From: Myxococcaceae bacterium
Lineage (GTDB): Bacteria; Myxococcota; Myxococcia; Myxococcales; Myxococcaceae
Direction: 5' to 3'
Assembly (NCBI GenBank): GCA_016926755.1
Contig: JAFGNZ010000007.1
Coordinates: 1 to 60,335 of the forward strand
DNA length: 60,335 nt
The position numbers and the translations under genes were made by a program. Positions 40,986 to 49,462 of the stretch are shown in pieces. Numbering within the stretch: the first letter of the stretch is position 1; every line of letters begins with the position of its first letter. The notes below the pieces were generated by a model that was not told the DNA's origin, did not search any database, and saw only the letters and a program-made list of their open reading frames with translations.

Positions 40986-42454
40986 CAGTGCACCCCCTTG
41001 TAGCCGGCCGAGATGAGCGCCTGGAAGGCCGCGGCCGCCGGTGCACGGACCGTGGCCTGCACGTCAGCGCCACCGCTCGCGTCCACGTCCGCGGAGGCCA
41101 GGGTGGCGCGCCAGAAGGGATTCCACAGGTTGGGCGGCTCCTCCCAGTGGCCGCGCCGGTGGTAGTAGGCCAGCCCCGTCCCCAGCGCCTCCTGCACGCT
41201 GATGTCCGTGCCGTCCGCCAGGTACCAGCCATTGCTGTCGAACGGGCGGCTCTGGTCCGGCGTGAAGCTGAAGCGGAAGAGCAGGTTCCAGGGGTCCGCG
41301 TTCGGGCCCCGCTTCTTGTAGTCCCGCTGCACGAGCGCGAAGAGCTTGGGCTGCGCCCAGAGGTTGTCACGCGAGTGATCGCTGGTGTTGTACGTCATGC
41401 CGCCAATGAAGGTGGACGGCACGAACTCGGGATCCACCCACCCCAGCGTGTGCCGGTACTGCTTCTCCATCCCGGGATCCGAGTCCCCGAGGACCGTCCC
41501 CGCGGGGGTCCACCAGTGGTCGTCGGTATCGTCAATCCTGTCGGTGGACTTCACGCCGGCGGTGGCGTTCACCTGGAAGAGCGCGCAGCCAGGGAACTGG
41601 ACCTCCACCTCGGCATGGTCCTCGGCCCACGTAAAGTCGGCCTCGTCCGCCCGCCCGCCGTGCCCGAGCGAGCTCCCCCAGTAGGCGCTGCCACCTCCTT
41701 CGATGACGGTGACGCTGCCGCCCGCGCCCTTCAGCACTCCCAGCACGCCGTGGGAGCCATCGAAGGTCGGCATTCCCTGGCGGCGGGTGATGAACTCGTA
41801 GCCCCGGGTGGCCATGGCCATGTCCATGGCGTAGCTTCTGCCATCGGAGGTGGCGTACTCCAGCTCCGCCAGGGAGACGTTCGTCAGGCCCGCCTTCAGC
41901 TCTCCCGGGTAGCGGCTGCCCTCGGAGGCCAGCACCGACAGCTGCGCGGCGAAGGAGTCCTGCTCACCGGAGACCGCCGCCTGGAGCTGCGCGTACATCG
42001 CGCCCTGCATGCCCCTGAGGTGCCCGCCCAGGATCTGGATGTTGAGGGCCTGCACGCCGGCATTCCCGTCCAGCTCGTGCCACTTCTCCTGGATCGCCAC
42101 GTGCTCCTCGTTCAGCGCGTCCAGGACGACGGCCGCGGCCGGGCAGCCCGCGGCGGCCACGCGGGCGGCGTTGAGGTTGGCGCGCATCATGCTGGTCCAG
42201 CTGATGAGGCTCTCCACCCCGCTCATGGCCACCAGGTGGGCGGTCTGGGCCCGCCGCATGAGGGCGATGCTGTTGAAGGTGCGCGCGGTGGCCACCGCGC
42301 TGCTATAGGCGGCCAGGTCCGCCACGCTCTGGGCCTCCATCTTCTCGCGAATCCGCATGGAGAAGGAGAGCGTCAGGCACACCATCAGGGTGATCAGCAG
42401 CATCGTCAGGCTGAAGATCACCAGCGTCTGGCCACGGGCACTCAAGCGGCTCAC
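40985..42454 (-). CDS. TadG-like protein (putative Flp pilus assembly)
   Basis: A 489-residue protein with the N-terminal motif SARGQTLVIFSLTMLLITLM, followed by SVADLAAYSSAVATAR, the TadG/TadE-G-like pattern in which the Asp-Ala-Ala helix follows the membrane stem. The rest is a long extracytoplasmic domain rich in Trp and Tyr (WWTPAGT, FSFTPDQSRPF). No VWA motif is visible. Start overlaps the TadE-like gene stop by ATGA. Confidence 0.78.
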   Translation of the reverse strand: MSRLSARGQTLVIFSLTMLLITLMVCLTLSFSMRIREKMEAQSVADLAAYSSAVATARTFNSIALMRRAQTAHLVAMSGVESLISWTSMMRANLNAARVAAAGCPAAAVVLDALNEEHVAIQEKWHELDGNAGVQALNIQILGGHLRGMQGAMYAQLQAAVSGEQDSFAAQLSVLASEGSRYPGELKAGLTNVSLAELEYATSDGRSYAMDMAMATRGYEFITRRQGMPTFDGSHGVLGVLKGAGGSVTVIEGGGSAYWGSSLGHGGRADEADFTWAEDHAEVEVQFPGCALFQVNATAGVKSTDRIDDTDDHWWTPAGTVLGDSDPGMEKQYRHTLGWVDPEFVPSTFIGGMTYNTSDHSRDNLWAQPKLFALVQRDYKKRGPNADPWNLLFRFSFTPDQSRPFDSNGWYLADGTDISVQEALGTGLAYYHRRGHWEEPPNLWNPFWRATLASADVDASGGADVQATVRAPAAAAFQALISAGYKGVH

Positions 42455-43209
42455 AGTCCCTCCGGGGTGGGGGGGCAGTTCTGGGTGGTGAAGTTTCTGC
42501 TCCAGGCGGGCGTCATCATCCGCATGGTGTAGCTGGCCTGGAGCGGGAAGACGTACTCCGCGCGGCCGGTGCGCGTGAGCAGCTCCTGCTGGATGGAGTT
42601 GACCAGGGGGACGTAGTTCGCGCCCCGGGTCCAGTTGGCGGTGTGGACGGGCTGCAGCGGGTCCGCGGCGCTGTAGCTTTGCAGATCCAGGTGCGCCAGG
42701 AACATCCGGCTCATCACCCAGTTGGCGAAGGGGATGCGCATCGGGTACCAGAACACGACCCGCGCCTCCAGCCGCATGACGTCGTCAGGGGACGAGTAGC
42801 GGGCCGGATCGTCGAAGTCCTCATCCTCGGAGGCGGAGATCTCGCCCAGCTGCGGGCTCTCGCGCGCGATCCACACGATGGTCCCGCTGTAGCCCGAGTC
42901 CTGCGCGGGCTGGTACTTGTTGTCCCGGTGCTGGCGGAAGGCCGTCCCCAGCGCGGCCGGCGAGTCGGTGCGGGCGAAAGAAGGCAGCAGCGCCGCGATG
43001 GCGGCGTGAGTCATGGCCTCACAGTCGCCGTGCTTGACGCTGCCGGTGCGCACCGCGCGAAAGGCGGCGTACTCGGTGAGCGCCCGGGCCTGCAGCATGA
43101 GGAAGAGCTGGAGCGTCCCCAGAACGAGGAAGACCGTCAGCGGAAGCGTGAGGGCTGCTTCCACCGCCGCCTGACCAGACTGGCTGTTGGTAGGACTGCC
43201 CCAGAGCAT
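42451..43209 (-). CDS. TadE-like pseudopilin protein
   Basis: A 252-residue protein, first of the three-gene pseudopilin unit. N-terminus SGQAAVEAALTLPLTVFLVLGTLQLFLMLQARALTEYAAFRAVR is a textbook TadE segment, including the VEAA pseudopilin Glu. Roughly 190 exported residues follow. The 122 bp upstream, before the membrane protein stop at 43332, holds no gene and probably the promoter. The secretion ATPase and the prepilin peptidase (tadA, tadV) are not in the window. Confidence 0.82.
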   Translation of the reverse strand: MLWGSPTNSQSGQAAVEAALTLPLTVFLVLGTLQLFLMLQARALTEYAAFRAVRTGSVKHGDCEAMTHAAIAALLPSFARTDSPAALGTAFRQHRDNKYQPAQDSGYSGTIVWIARESPQLGEISASEDEDFDDPARYSSPDDVMRLEARVVFWYPMRIPFANWVMSRMFLAHLDLQSYSAADPLQPVHTANWTRGANYVPLVNSIQQELLTRTGRAEYVFPLQASYTMRMMTPAWSRNFTTQNCPPTPEGL

Positions 43210-43331
43210 GCGGGTGTACTCTCGTGTGTCCTACCCCTTGAGTCCATCGGACAGGTGGCCACTCGTACTGTGGGTGAACCACGTACACCTGGGCGCGCCT
43301 CAAGTGTCGTCCCGTGGACAGAAGCCGGCCC

Positions 43332-44150
43332 TCAGCCCCCGGTCGCGGAGTGCTTCGTCTCTCCCGAGGCAGCCTCGCCCGCCTCACCGGGGCTGGAGGG
43401 CGTCGCCTCCGAGGGAGCACTCGGGGGGGAAGCCACCTCCGCCGGCGCTGGAGGCTCCGCCGTCCCGGCGCTCACGCTGAGCTCGGCCGTCGGCACCAGC
43501 GCCCCGCCTTGCGCAGCCGCGGCCTCCGTGGCGCCACCCGCCGAGGCCGCCACCGCGGCACGCTCCGCCTCACGCTGGGCGCTCTTCTCCGCGCCGCGCT
43601 CGGCCTCTCGCAGGAACTCCAGGTACTCGCCCTTCCGGGCCTCGGCCTTGGCGCGGGCCCGGGCCGCCCCCTCCTCCGCCGCGGCACGCCCGCGCGCCAC
43701 CGCGCGGTAGGAGAGGAACACCCCCGTGGCGAACGCGGCGAGGCGCAGGGAGGAGGCCACCGCCCCCTGCCACAGCCCGTCCAGGCCCTCGCGCACGAAG
43801 TCGAGCGCGAGGACGAAGAACTCCCCGGAGAGCGCGGCGCCCAGGGAGGTGCTCAGCGGCCTCAGCTCGAGGATGCGCGCGGCGCCGTAGCACACCAGGG
43901 GCAGCACGCCGAGCACCCACAGGTTCTCCAGCACGAGCACGATCAGCAGGCGCAGCGCCTCCGCCTCCAGGGCCTGGACGCGCACGAGCAGCCGCACCGA
44001 GAGGGAGACGGAGAGCACGGAGCCGACCACCAGCGCCAGGAAGCCGAGCCCCAGGATGAACTGGAAGCGGCGGATGCGGACGCGCAGCGGCTCGAGGATT
44101 CCGGGAGACTTGGAGCTCACGCGGCCAGAGCCTAGCGCAAGCGCGGCCAC
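43332..44150 (-). CDS. Hypothetical membrane protein with Ala/Glu-rich tail
   Basis: A 272-residue protein (GTG start at 44150; an in-frame GTG at 44120 is an equally good candidate, neither with a strong Shine-Dalgarno). Hydrophobic segments near residues 33-55, 68-95, 100-118 and 128-145. A charged Arg/Ala/Glu coiled-coil segment (RARAKAEARKGEYLEFLREAERG) and a low-complexity Ala/Pro/Ser/Glu tail follow. Not recognised. It lies 122 bp upstream of the TadE operon on the same strand. Confidence 0.62.
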   Translation of the reverse strand: MAALALGSGRVSSKSPGILEPLRVRIRRFQFILGLGFLALVVGSVLSVSLSVRLLVRVQALEAEALRLLIVLVLENLWVLGVLPLVCYGAARILELRPLSTSLGAALSGEFFVLALDFVREGLDGLWQGAVASSLRLAAFATGVFLSYRAVARGRAAAEEGAARARAKAEARKGEYLEFLREAERGAEKSAQREAERAAVAASAGGATEAAAAQGGALVPTAELSVSAGTAEPPAPAEVASPPSAPSEATPSSPGEAGEAASGETKHSATGG

Positions 44151-44367
44151 CGGGCCTCAGGGCCACCACTTTAAGGGGCAGGCGAGGCCGGCCCTCCGTA
44201 CGCCAAGAGGGAGAATGAGCGGCTGCCAAGGCCGAAACCCGCCTCCGAGCAAGAGCGCACTTCCCCCCAGCGAGGGTCCGCCGGTTCCGGCGTGGCCACC
44301 TTTAACGCCCCAGTAGGTGACGCTTGCCCTATTGCCCCCTTGGATTTGCCATGCAAGGCTCCTGCGC

Positions 44368-45357
44368 ATGAGTCTGCGGCCTTCTCTTCGAAGGATTCTT
44401 ACTCTCTTCGCGATACTGCTCTTCGCGAATGGGTGTAGGGAGTGCAAGACAGACGCACCCCGAACTCCACACTCGGCAGATGCAGGGCCTCATTTGGAGC
44501 ATGATGGTGGCGGCTCACAGTCAACGAGCACGGCTTTCGAGGCCTGGGAGTCACCGTTCTTCGATACTCGGCTGATTGAACTGTCTGGCGAGCTTGACAT
44601 CCACAATCACCACCTCTCGACAGTCATGGTCTCCGTGAAGTTTGATGAGCAGAAGAGAGGCAGATGCAGTGGCGTCATTGTCGGACGGCATCTTGTCTTG
44701 ACAGCAGGACATTGCGTTTGCCAGCAAAGAGCAGCGCCCAGCGGAGCGAACGACGCCGTGATTGATGCGACGGCCTGTGCTCGGACTGCCACCATCGAAA
44801 CGCTTCTTTACAAACCCATCAAAGGCATTACGGATGCTGCAGCATCGCGCCGGGACGTCTACAAGGGGGTAGTGCAAGCACACCCCGAACTCAAGATTCT
44901 CCTGAATGCGCAGGGCCGTGTCGTCTCAAGCCATGCGGATCTCGCCATCATCCGGTTGGACAATCCCATGAAGATGGGAGTTCAAGCGGTTCCTCTAGCA
45001 GAGGCGGCCGTCCAACCAGGCGAGATTGTCACGATCGTTGGATATGGTTACGACGAAATCGCTGGCGCCTACGGCAGAGACCGGCGCTTCAGCAAGAACA
45101 AAGTCATCCGAGCCCTGGATGCTGATGGAGAGAGAGTCCTCATTGAGCAGCCAGGTCACCACATGTACAGGAGTGACAGTGGAGGACCGTGTCTTCGAGA
45201 AGGAGCAACGTCCTCAAGCATCGTCGGCATTTCCAGCAGAAACCTGGGCGAGGGCTCTACGTTTACGAGTCTTTATCGGTACCGGGATTGGTTGAGCGCC
45301 CACCTTCACGCAGATGCCATGGACAGCAAGCGCCGCCAAGTCTCCTCGCCTCGGTGA
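44368..45357 (+). CDS. Trypsin-like serine protease, lipoprotein
   Basis: A 329-residue protein. Signal peptide with lipobox FANGC (Cys23), so anchored in the envelope. The trypsin-fold triad is visible: His in VLTAGHCVC, Asp in SHADLAIIRL and Ser in SDSGGPCL. Cys pairs on both sides suggest disulphides. ATG 44368 gives the proper signal; a longer in-frame start at 44317 does not. GC content is clearly lower than in neighbouring genes and codon use is less biased, which fits transfer. A paralogue follows 33 bp downstream. The 217 bp before the start contain no supported gene. Confidence 0.88.
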   Translation: MSLRPSLRRILTLFAILLFANGCRECKTDAPRTPHSADAGPHLEHDGGGSQSTSTAFEAWESPFFDTRLIELSGELDIHNHHLSTVMVSVKFDEQKRGRCSGVIVGRHLVLTAGHCVCQQRAAPSGANDAVIDATACARTATIETLLYKPIKGITDAAASRRDVYKGVVQAHPELKILLNAQGRVVSSHADLAIIRLDNPMKMGVQAVPLAEAAVQPGEIVTIVGYGYDEIAGAYGRDRRFSKNKVIRALDADGERVLIEQPGHHMYRSDSGGPCLREGATSSSIVGISSRNLGEGSTFTSLYRYRDWLSAHLHADAMDSKRRQVSSPR

Positions 45358-45390
45358 CATGATCACGCAGGAGCCCCGCAGAGAAAACCC

Positions 45391-46383
45391 ATGACCAGTC
45401 CAAAGAAACCGCTGGTGCTTGCGCTCTTGTCTGTCGCAGCGCTGTCTCTCTCGATGGCCTGTGGAGGTCGTGCCGCAGGCAGGGGCCCACAGCATCCTCT
45501 GCTCGGGCATGAAGTCTCCGTGGTGTCGGAGAGTTTCATAGACAGCGAGAACCACTATCTCTCTGTAGTCAAGGTCGCGGCAAGCATCTACAAGCCAGGG
45601 ACAGGGCACATCAGCAAGGAGTGCAGTGGGGTGCTCGTTGAGGAGCGCCTGGTCGTGACAGCCGCACACTGTGTCTGTGACGAACGACCACCGGTTACTC
45701 CAGAGTCCCCTGGCACCACCATCGTTGACAAGAAGGCCCGGTGTGCCACCACCGTATATGTCCGGTTTCTTACCTACGACTCCCAGGCGGCGCTTTCCAG
45801 CAATGACGCCGAGCATATACCAGCTGATGAAAGTGACCCCTACCGCGGCACGGTGCACATCCCCGAAGAATTCAAGATTGTCTACAAAGAGGTCGAGGGC
45901 CTGTCCGGTGAGGTCGTCAAATCAACAATCTTCAGCAATGCCGACATCGCAGCCATCTCCCTGACGGACTCGGTCAAGGAGAAGGTAAAGTACACTCCCC
46001 TCGCGACAAATCAACTTGCCCGCGGCGAGAAAGTCGTCTTGGTTGGCTACGGCCTTCCCTATCTAGGTGATTCGATTGGGAGAGATCGTCGCTTTGGCGA
46101 GAACCATGTTGTCGCTATCAAGCTGGATGGCACGACGTTTCAGGTGGGGAAGCAGAATGTCGAAGTGGCTGGGACGTACACAGGTGAGGCGCCAGATGCA
46201 CGAGTCAGTTCAGGCTCCTACATCACTACGGGAGATAGCGGGGGGCCATGCTTCCGCGTGACGAGGAAGCGACTCGAGGTCGTAGGCATCGCGAAATCAG
46301 TTCGCGTCGGCACTCTGAAGCTGTCGGCGTACACGAGCATTTCCAGATACATGGACTGGTTGCAGAACATCCCGAAATCATGA
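45391..46383 (+). CDS. Trypsin-like serine protease, lipoprotein (paralogue of the preceding gene)
   Basis: A 330-residue protein with lipobox SLSMAC (Cys24). Triad: His in VVTAAHCVC, Asp in FSNADIAAISL, Ser in TTGDSGGPCF. The pair share the CVC after the catalytic His, YLS/HLS-V-VKV, the VGYG motif and a GRDRRF segment, so they arose by duplication. They have diverged strongly elsewhere. Low GC relative to flanks. Possible roles are prey lysis or envelope processing; nothing in the sequence decides. Confidence 0.88.
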   Translation: MTSPKKPLVLALLSVAALSLSMACGGRAAGRGPQHPLLGHEVSVVSESFIDSENHYLSVVKVAASIYKPGTGHISKECSGVLVEERLVVTAAHCVCDERPPVTPESPGTTIVDKKARCATTVYVRFLTYDSQAALSSNDAEHIPADESDPYRGTVHIPEEFKIVYKEVEGLSGEVVKSTIFSNADIAAISLTDSVKEKVKYTPLATNQLARGEKVVLVGYGLPYLGDSIGRDRRFGENHVVAIKLDGTTFQVGKQNVEVAGTYTGEAPDARVSSGSYITTGDSGGPCFRVTRKRLEVVGIAKSVRVGTLKLSAYTSISRYMDWLQNIPKS

Positions 46384-46424
46384 TGGGCGTTCCACCTCAG
46401 GTCTAACGCTTCAGGCTCGTCGTC

Positions 46425-47222
46425 TCAGGGCTCCTCGTCGAATACGTCCGCCGAGTCCCCGGCCGTGCGAGGGGGCGGCCCCTCTCCATAGAAGACCTCC
46501 TCCAGCACCAGGCCCTGGGGAGGCGCGGTAGGCCCGGCCCGGGTCCGATCCCTCGAGGCGAGCACCTCGGCCACCCACGCCTCGGGCCTGCGGCCCTTGC
46601 CCACCTCCACCAGCGTGCCCACCAGGTTGCGCACCATGTGCTTGAGGAACGCGGTGCCCTCCACCACGAAGGACACCGCGTCGCCCGTGGCCCCCTCCAC
46701 CTCCAGCCGGCGCACCTCGCGCACGGCGTGCGCGGCCTGGCAGTCCGAGGCGCGGAAGGAGGAGAAGTCATGCCGGCCCAGCAGGTGCGTGGCGGCGCGG
46801 GCCATGGCCTCCACCTGGAGCGGGGCGTAGATCTCCCAGTGCGTGAGGCGGCGCAGCGGCGAGCGCGAGGGCCGGTTGCTCACCCGGTACCGGTAGCGCT
46901 TGCCGCGAGACCAGCGGCGCGGATCGAACTCCGGGGGCACCTGCTCGGCGCGCACCACGGCGATGTCCTCGGGCAGCAGGCTGTTGAGCCCCATCCAGTA
47001 CGCCTTGAGCGGCAGCTCGCGCTGCGTGTCGAAGCACGCCACCTGCCCCGTCGCGTGGACGCCCGAGTCGGTCCGCCCCGCCGCCATCACCTCCACCGGC
47101 CCGCCCAGCAGCCGGCCCAGCGCCTCCTGGAGCTCGGCCTGGATCGATCGCCCGTTGGGCTGCACCTGCCAGCCCACGTAGCGCGTGCCGTCATACTCGA
47201 GGATCAACTTCACGCGAGGCAT
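46425..47222 (-). CDS. truA: tRNA pseudouridine synthase A
   Basis: Modifies U38-40 of tRNA anticodon arms. The 265-residue protein has the catalytic Asp52 in AGRTDSGVHA, YDGTRYVGWQ near residue 10 and RYRYRVSNRPS near residue 107. The C-terminus ends in an Asp/Glu tail. Starts 20 bp after the stop of the kinase gene on the same strand (47242). The convergent neighbour is the second protease, 41 bp away. Confidence 0.95.
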   Translation of the reverse strand: MPRVKLILEYDGTRYVGWQVQPNGRSIQAELQEALGRLLGGPVEVMAAGRTDSGVHATGQVACFDTQRELPLKAYWMGLNSLLPEDIAVVRAEQVPPEFDPRRWSRGKRYRYRVSNRPSRSPLRRLTHWEIYAPLQVEAMARAATHLLGRHDFSSFRASDCQAAHAVREVRRLEVEGATGDAVSFVVEGTAFLKHMVRNLVGTLVEVGKGRRPEAWVAEVLASRDRTRAGPTAPPQGLVLEEVFYGEGPPPRTAGDSADVFDEEP

Positions 47223-47241
47223 GGCGTCCGGCCCCAGCGCC

Positions 47242-48432
47242 CTAGCGGTACTTGAGCCAGACGGAGAGCAGCTCCGACACCATCTTGCTCAGGCTCACGC
47301 CCGTCTTCTGCGAGAGGGCCTCCAGCGCTTCGATCTGATCGCCGGGGAGGGTGAGGCTGAGGAGGCGCTCGGAGGGGACGCGCCCCTCCTTCACGGGGCT
47401 GGCCGCCAGCGGCGTTGACTCGTGATCCAGCGGCACCGCGTTCTCCGAGCTGGAGGTCTGCTTCACCAGCCGGCCCTGCTCCTCCTTCAGCTCGTCATGG
47501 AAGAGCTGCCGCAGGAAGTTGGAGAGGTGCAGCGGCGTGGGGGTGAACTCGTAGGTGCTCAGGAAGGCGTCGATCGCCGTGCGCATCTCCCCGGCCGTCT
47601 GGTAGCGCTTCTCGCGATCCTTCTCGAGCGCCTTCATCAGGATGGCCTCGACGGGCTCGGGGATGTCCGCCTTGAAGTAGGACGGGGCGTAGATCTTCCC
47701 CTCGGTGATGCTGCGCATCACCGCCACCTCGGACTCGCCGGTGAAGAGCTTGAAGCCGGTGAGCCACTCGTAGAGCACCACGCCCACGGAGAAGATGTCG
47801 CTGCGGCAGTCCAGGGGCTTGCCATAGCACTGCTCGGGGCTCATGTAGCTGAGCTTGCCCTTGAGCTCGCCCGAGCGCGTCTGCTCCACCTGGTTGGCCG
47901 CCTTGGCGATGCCGAAGTCCAGCAGCTTCACCGTCCCGTCGAAGGAGACGAAGATGTTCTCCGGCGTCACGTCCCGGTGGACGATGTTCAGCGGGTTGCC
48001 GTACAGGTCCACCTTCTTGTGCGCGTAGTGCAGCCCCGCGCACACGTCCGAGGCGATCCGCAGCGCGTACACGATGGGGAAGGTGATCCCCAGCTCCTCG
48101 GCCTTGGGGATGACCTTCCGCATGTCCCGGCCGAAGATGTACTCCATGGCGATGAAGTAGCTCTCGCCGATCTTCCCCAGATCGTGGATCTGCACGATGT
48201 TGGGGTGGTTGAGCTGCGCGGCCAGCCGGGCCTCGTTGAGGAACATCTTCACGAAGCTGGAGTGCTTGGACAGGTGCGGGCGGATGCGCTTGATGACGAC
48301 GGGCGCCTCCAGCCCCTCCCCGTCCACCTGGTGCGCGAGGAAGATCTCCGCCATCCCCCCCACCGCGATGCGGTCGACGAGCCGGTACTTGCCGAAGCGA
48401 CTGGTATCTCGGGAGGCAGCGGGAGAGGACAT
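47242..48432 (-). CDS. Ser/Thr protein kinase with ribbon-helix-helix-like C-terminus
   Basis: A soluble Hanks-type kinase of 396 residues from ATG 48432 (a GTG at 48444 would add four). Motifs: Gly loop AVGGMAEIF, catalytic Lys in VVIKRI, HRDVTPENIF, DFGIAKA and SPEQC. No transmembrane segment. The last roughly 40 residues read LSLTLPGDQIEALEALSQK then GVSLSKMVSELLSVWL: a beta strand, two helices and spacing that match ribbon-helix-helix DNA-binding domains. A linker rich in Ser, Glu and Pro precedes it. Location upstream of truA is not informative. Confidence 0.88.
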   Translation of the reverse strand: MSSPAASRDTSRFGKYRLVDRIAVGGMAEIFLAHQVDGEGLEAPVVIKRIRPHLSKHSSFVKMFLNEARLAAQLNHPNIVQIHDLGKIGESYFIAMEYIFGRDMRKVIPKAEELGITFPIVYALRIASDVCAGLHYAHKKVDLYGNPLNIVHRDVTPENIFVSFDGTVKLLDFGIAKAANQVEQTRSGELKGKLSYMSPEQCYGKPLDCRSDIFSVGVVLYEWLTGFKLFTGESEVAVMRSITEGKIYAPSYFKADIPEPVEAILMKALEKDREKRYQTAGEMRTAIDAFLSTYEFTPTPLHLSNFLRQLFHDELKEEQGRLVKQTSSSENAVPLDHESTPLAASPVKEGRVPSERLLSLTLPGDQIEALEALSQKTGVSLSKMVSELLSVWLKYR

Positions 48433-48475
48433 CTCGACAGGCACGATAGCCGATAACCGTGACAGCGCCGCGACT

Positions 48476-49462
48476 CTAACGCAGCTGGAGGATGTGGACC
48501 TTGAGCCCGGGAGGGGCCTCGGGGGAGGAGGGGAAGTCGATCGGAGAGGGGCCGAGCGAGAGGAGGGGGCGCCCCTGCCGGCCCGCGCGCGCCACGCCCT
48601 CGGCCACCATGGCCTCGAAGCGGCGGGGCGCCAGGGTGGCGAGGTTGCAGCACGCCACCAGCCGGCCTCCGGGGGCCACCAGGCGCGCGGCGGCCTCGGC
48701 CAGCAGCGGGTAATCCCGGGCCGCGGAGAAGCGGGTGGTGCGGGTGGTGGAGAAGGACGGCGGATCCGAGATCACCATGTCGAACCCCTGCCCCTTCTTC
48801 GAAAGGCGCCCCAGCCAGTCGAAGACGTCCCCCGCGACATAGTCGTAGCGGTCCACCGGCTGGCCGTTGAGGCGCGCGTTCTCCTCGCCCCAGTCCAGCA
48901 CCCGCCGGCTGGTGTCGATGTTGAGCACCCGCTTCGCGCCCCCGGCGGCGGCCACCACCCCGAAGGCACAGGTGTAGGAGAAGAGGTTGAGCACGGTGAG
49001 GCCCCGGGCCTGCCCCAGCAGCCACGCCCGCGTCTCGCGCATGTCCAGGTAGAGCCCCACCGAGAGCCCCTGCGCCGGGCGGATGAGGAAGCGCAGGCCG
49101 TTCTCCAGCGCCTCCAGGGACTCCACGGGCTCGCCGCGAGCGGGCAGCTCGGGCGCCAGCGCCTCGCGAGCGGTGCTGGCCAGCACGCGGGCCTCGCGCG
49201 GGCGGCGCTTGAGGTAGAGGCCGCGCGGCGCCCAGGCCTCCTGCGCCGCGTCCAGCAGGGCCTGCTCCTCGGCGGAGGGGAGCTCGCGGTAGAGGCTCAT
49301 CACGTGGACGTCGGCGAAGGCGTCCACGGTGACGTCCGGCACGCCGTCCGGGGCGCCGTTCACCAGGCGCAAGGCGGTGGTGCGCGCATCCGTGAGCAGG
49401 GGGCCGCGCCTGTCGCGGGCCGCACGGAACCGTTCCACGAGCGAGGGGCGGGCGGTGCTCAT
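48476..49462 (-). CDS. Class I SAM-dependent rRNA methyltransferase, RlmI/RlmK-like
   Basis: A 328-residue methyltransferase. The SAM-binding region has VLNLFSYTCAFGVVAAAGGA (about residues 157-176) and NIDTSRRVLDWGEENARLN. The catalytic/target motif DPPSFSTTRTTRFS near residue 232 is the N/DPP(Y/F) motif. RlmI methylates C1962 of 23S rRNA, but this protein lacks a clear PUA domain and is shorter. ATG at 49462 overlaps the amidohydrolase stop (ATGA). Confidence 0.85.
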   Translation of the reverse strand: MSTARPSLVERFRAARDRRGPLLTDARTTALRLVNGAPDGVPDVTVDAFADVHVMSLYRELPSAEEQALLDAAQEAWAPRGLYLKRRPREARVLASTAREALAPELPARGEPVESLEALENGLRFLIRPAQGLSVGLYLDMRETRAWLLGQARGLTVLNLFSYTCAFGVVAAAGGAKRVLNIDTSRRVLDWGEENARLNGQPVDRYDYVAGDVFDWLGRLSKKGQGFDMVISDPPSFSTTRTTRFSAARDYPLLAEAAARLVAPGGRLVACCNLATLAPRRFEAMVAEGVARAGRQGRPLLSLGPSPIDFPSSPEAPPGLKVHILQLR

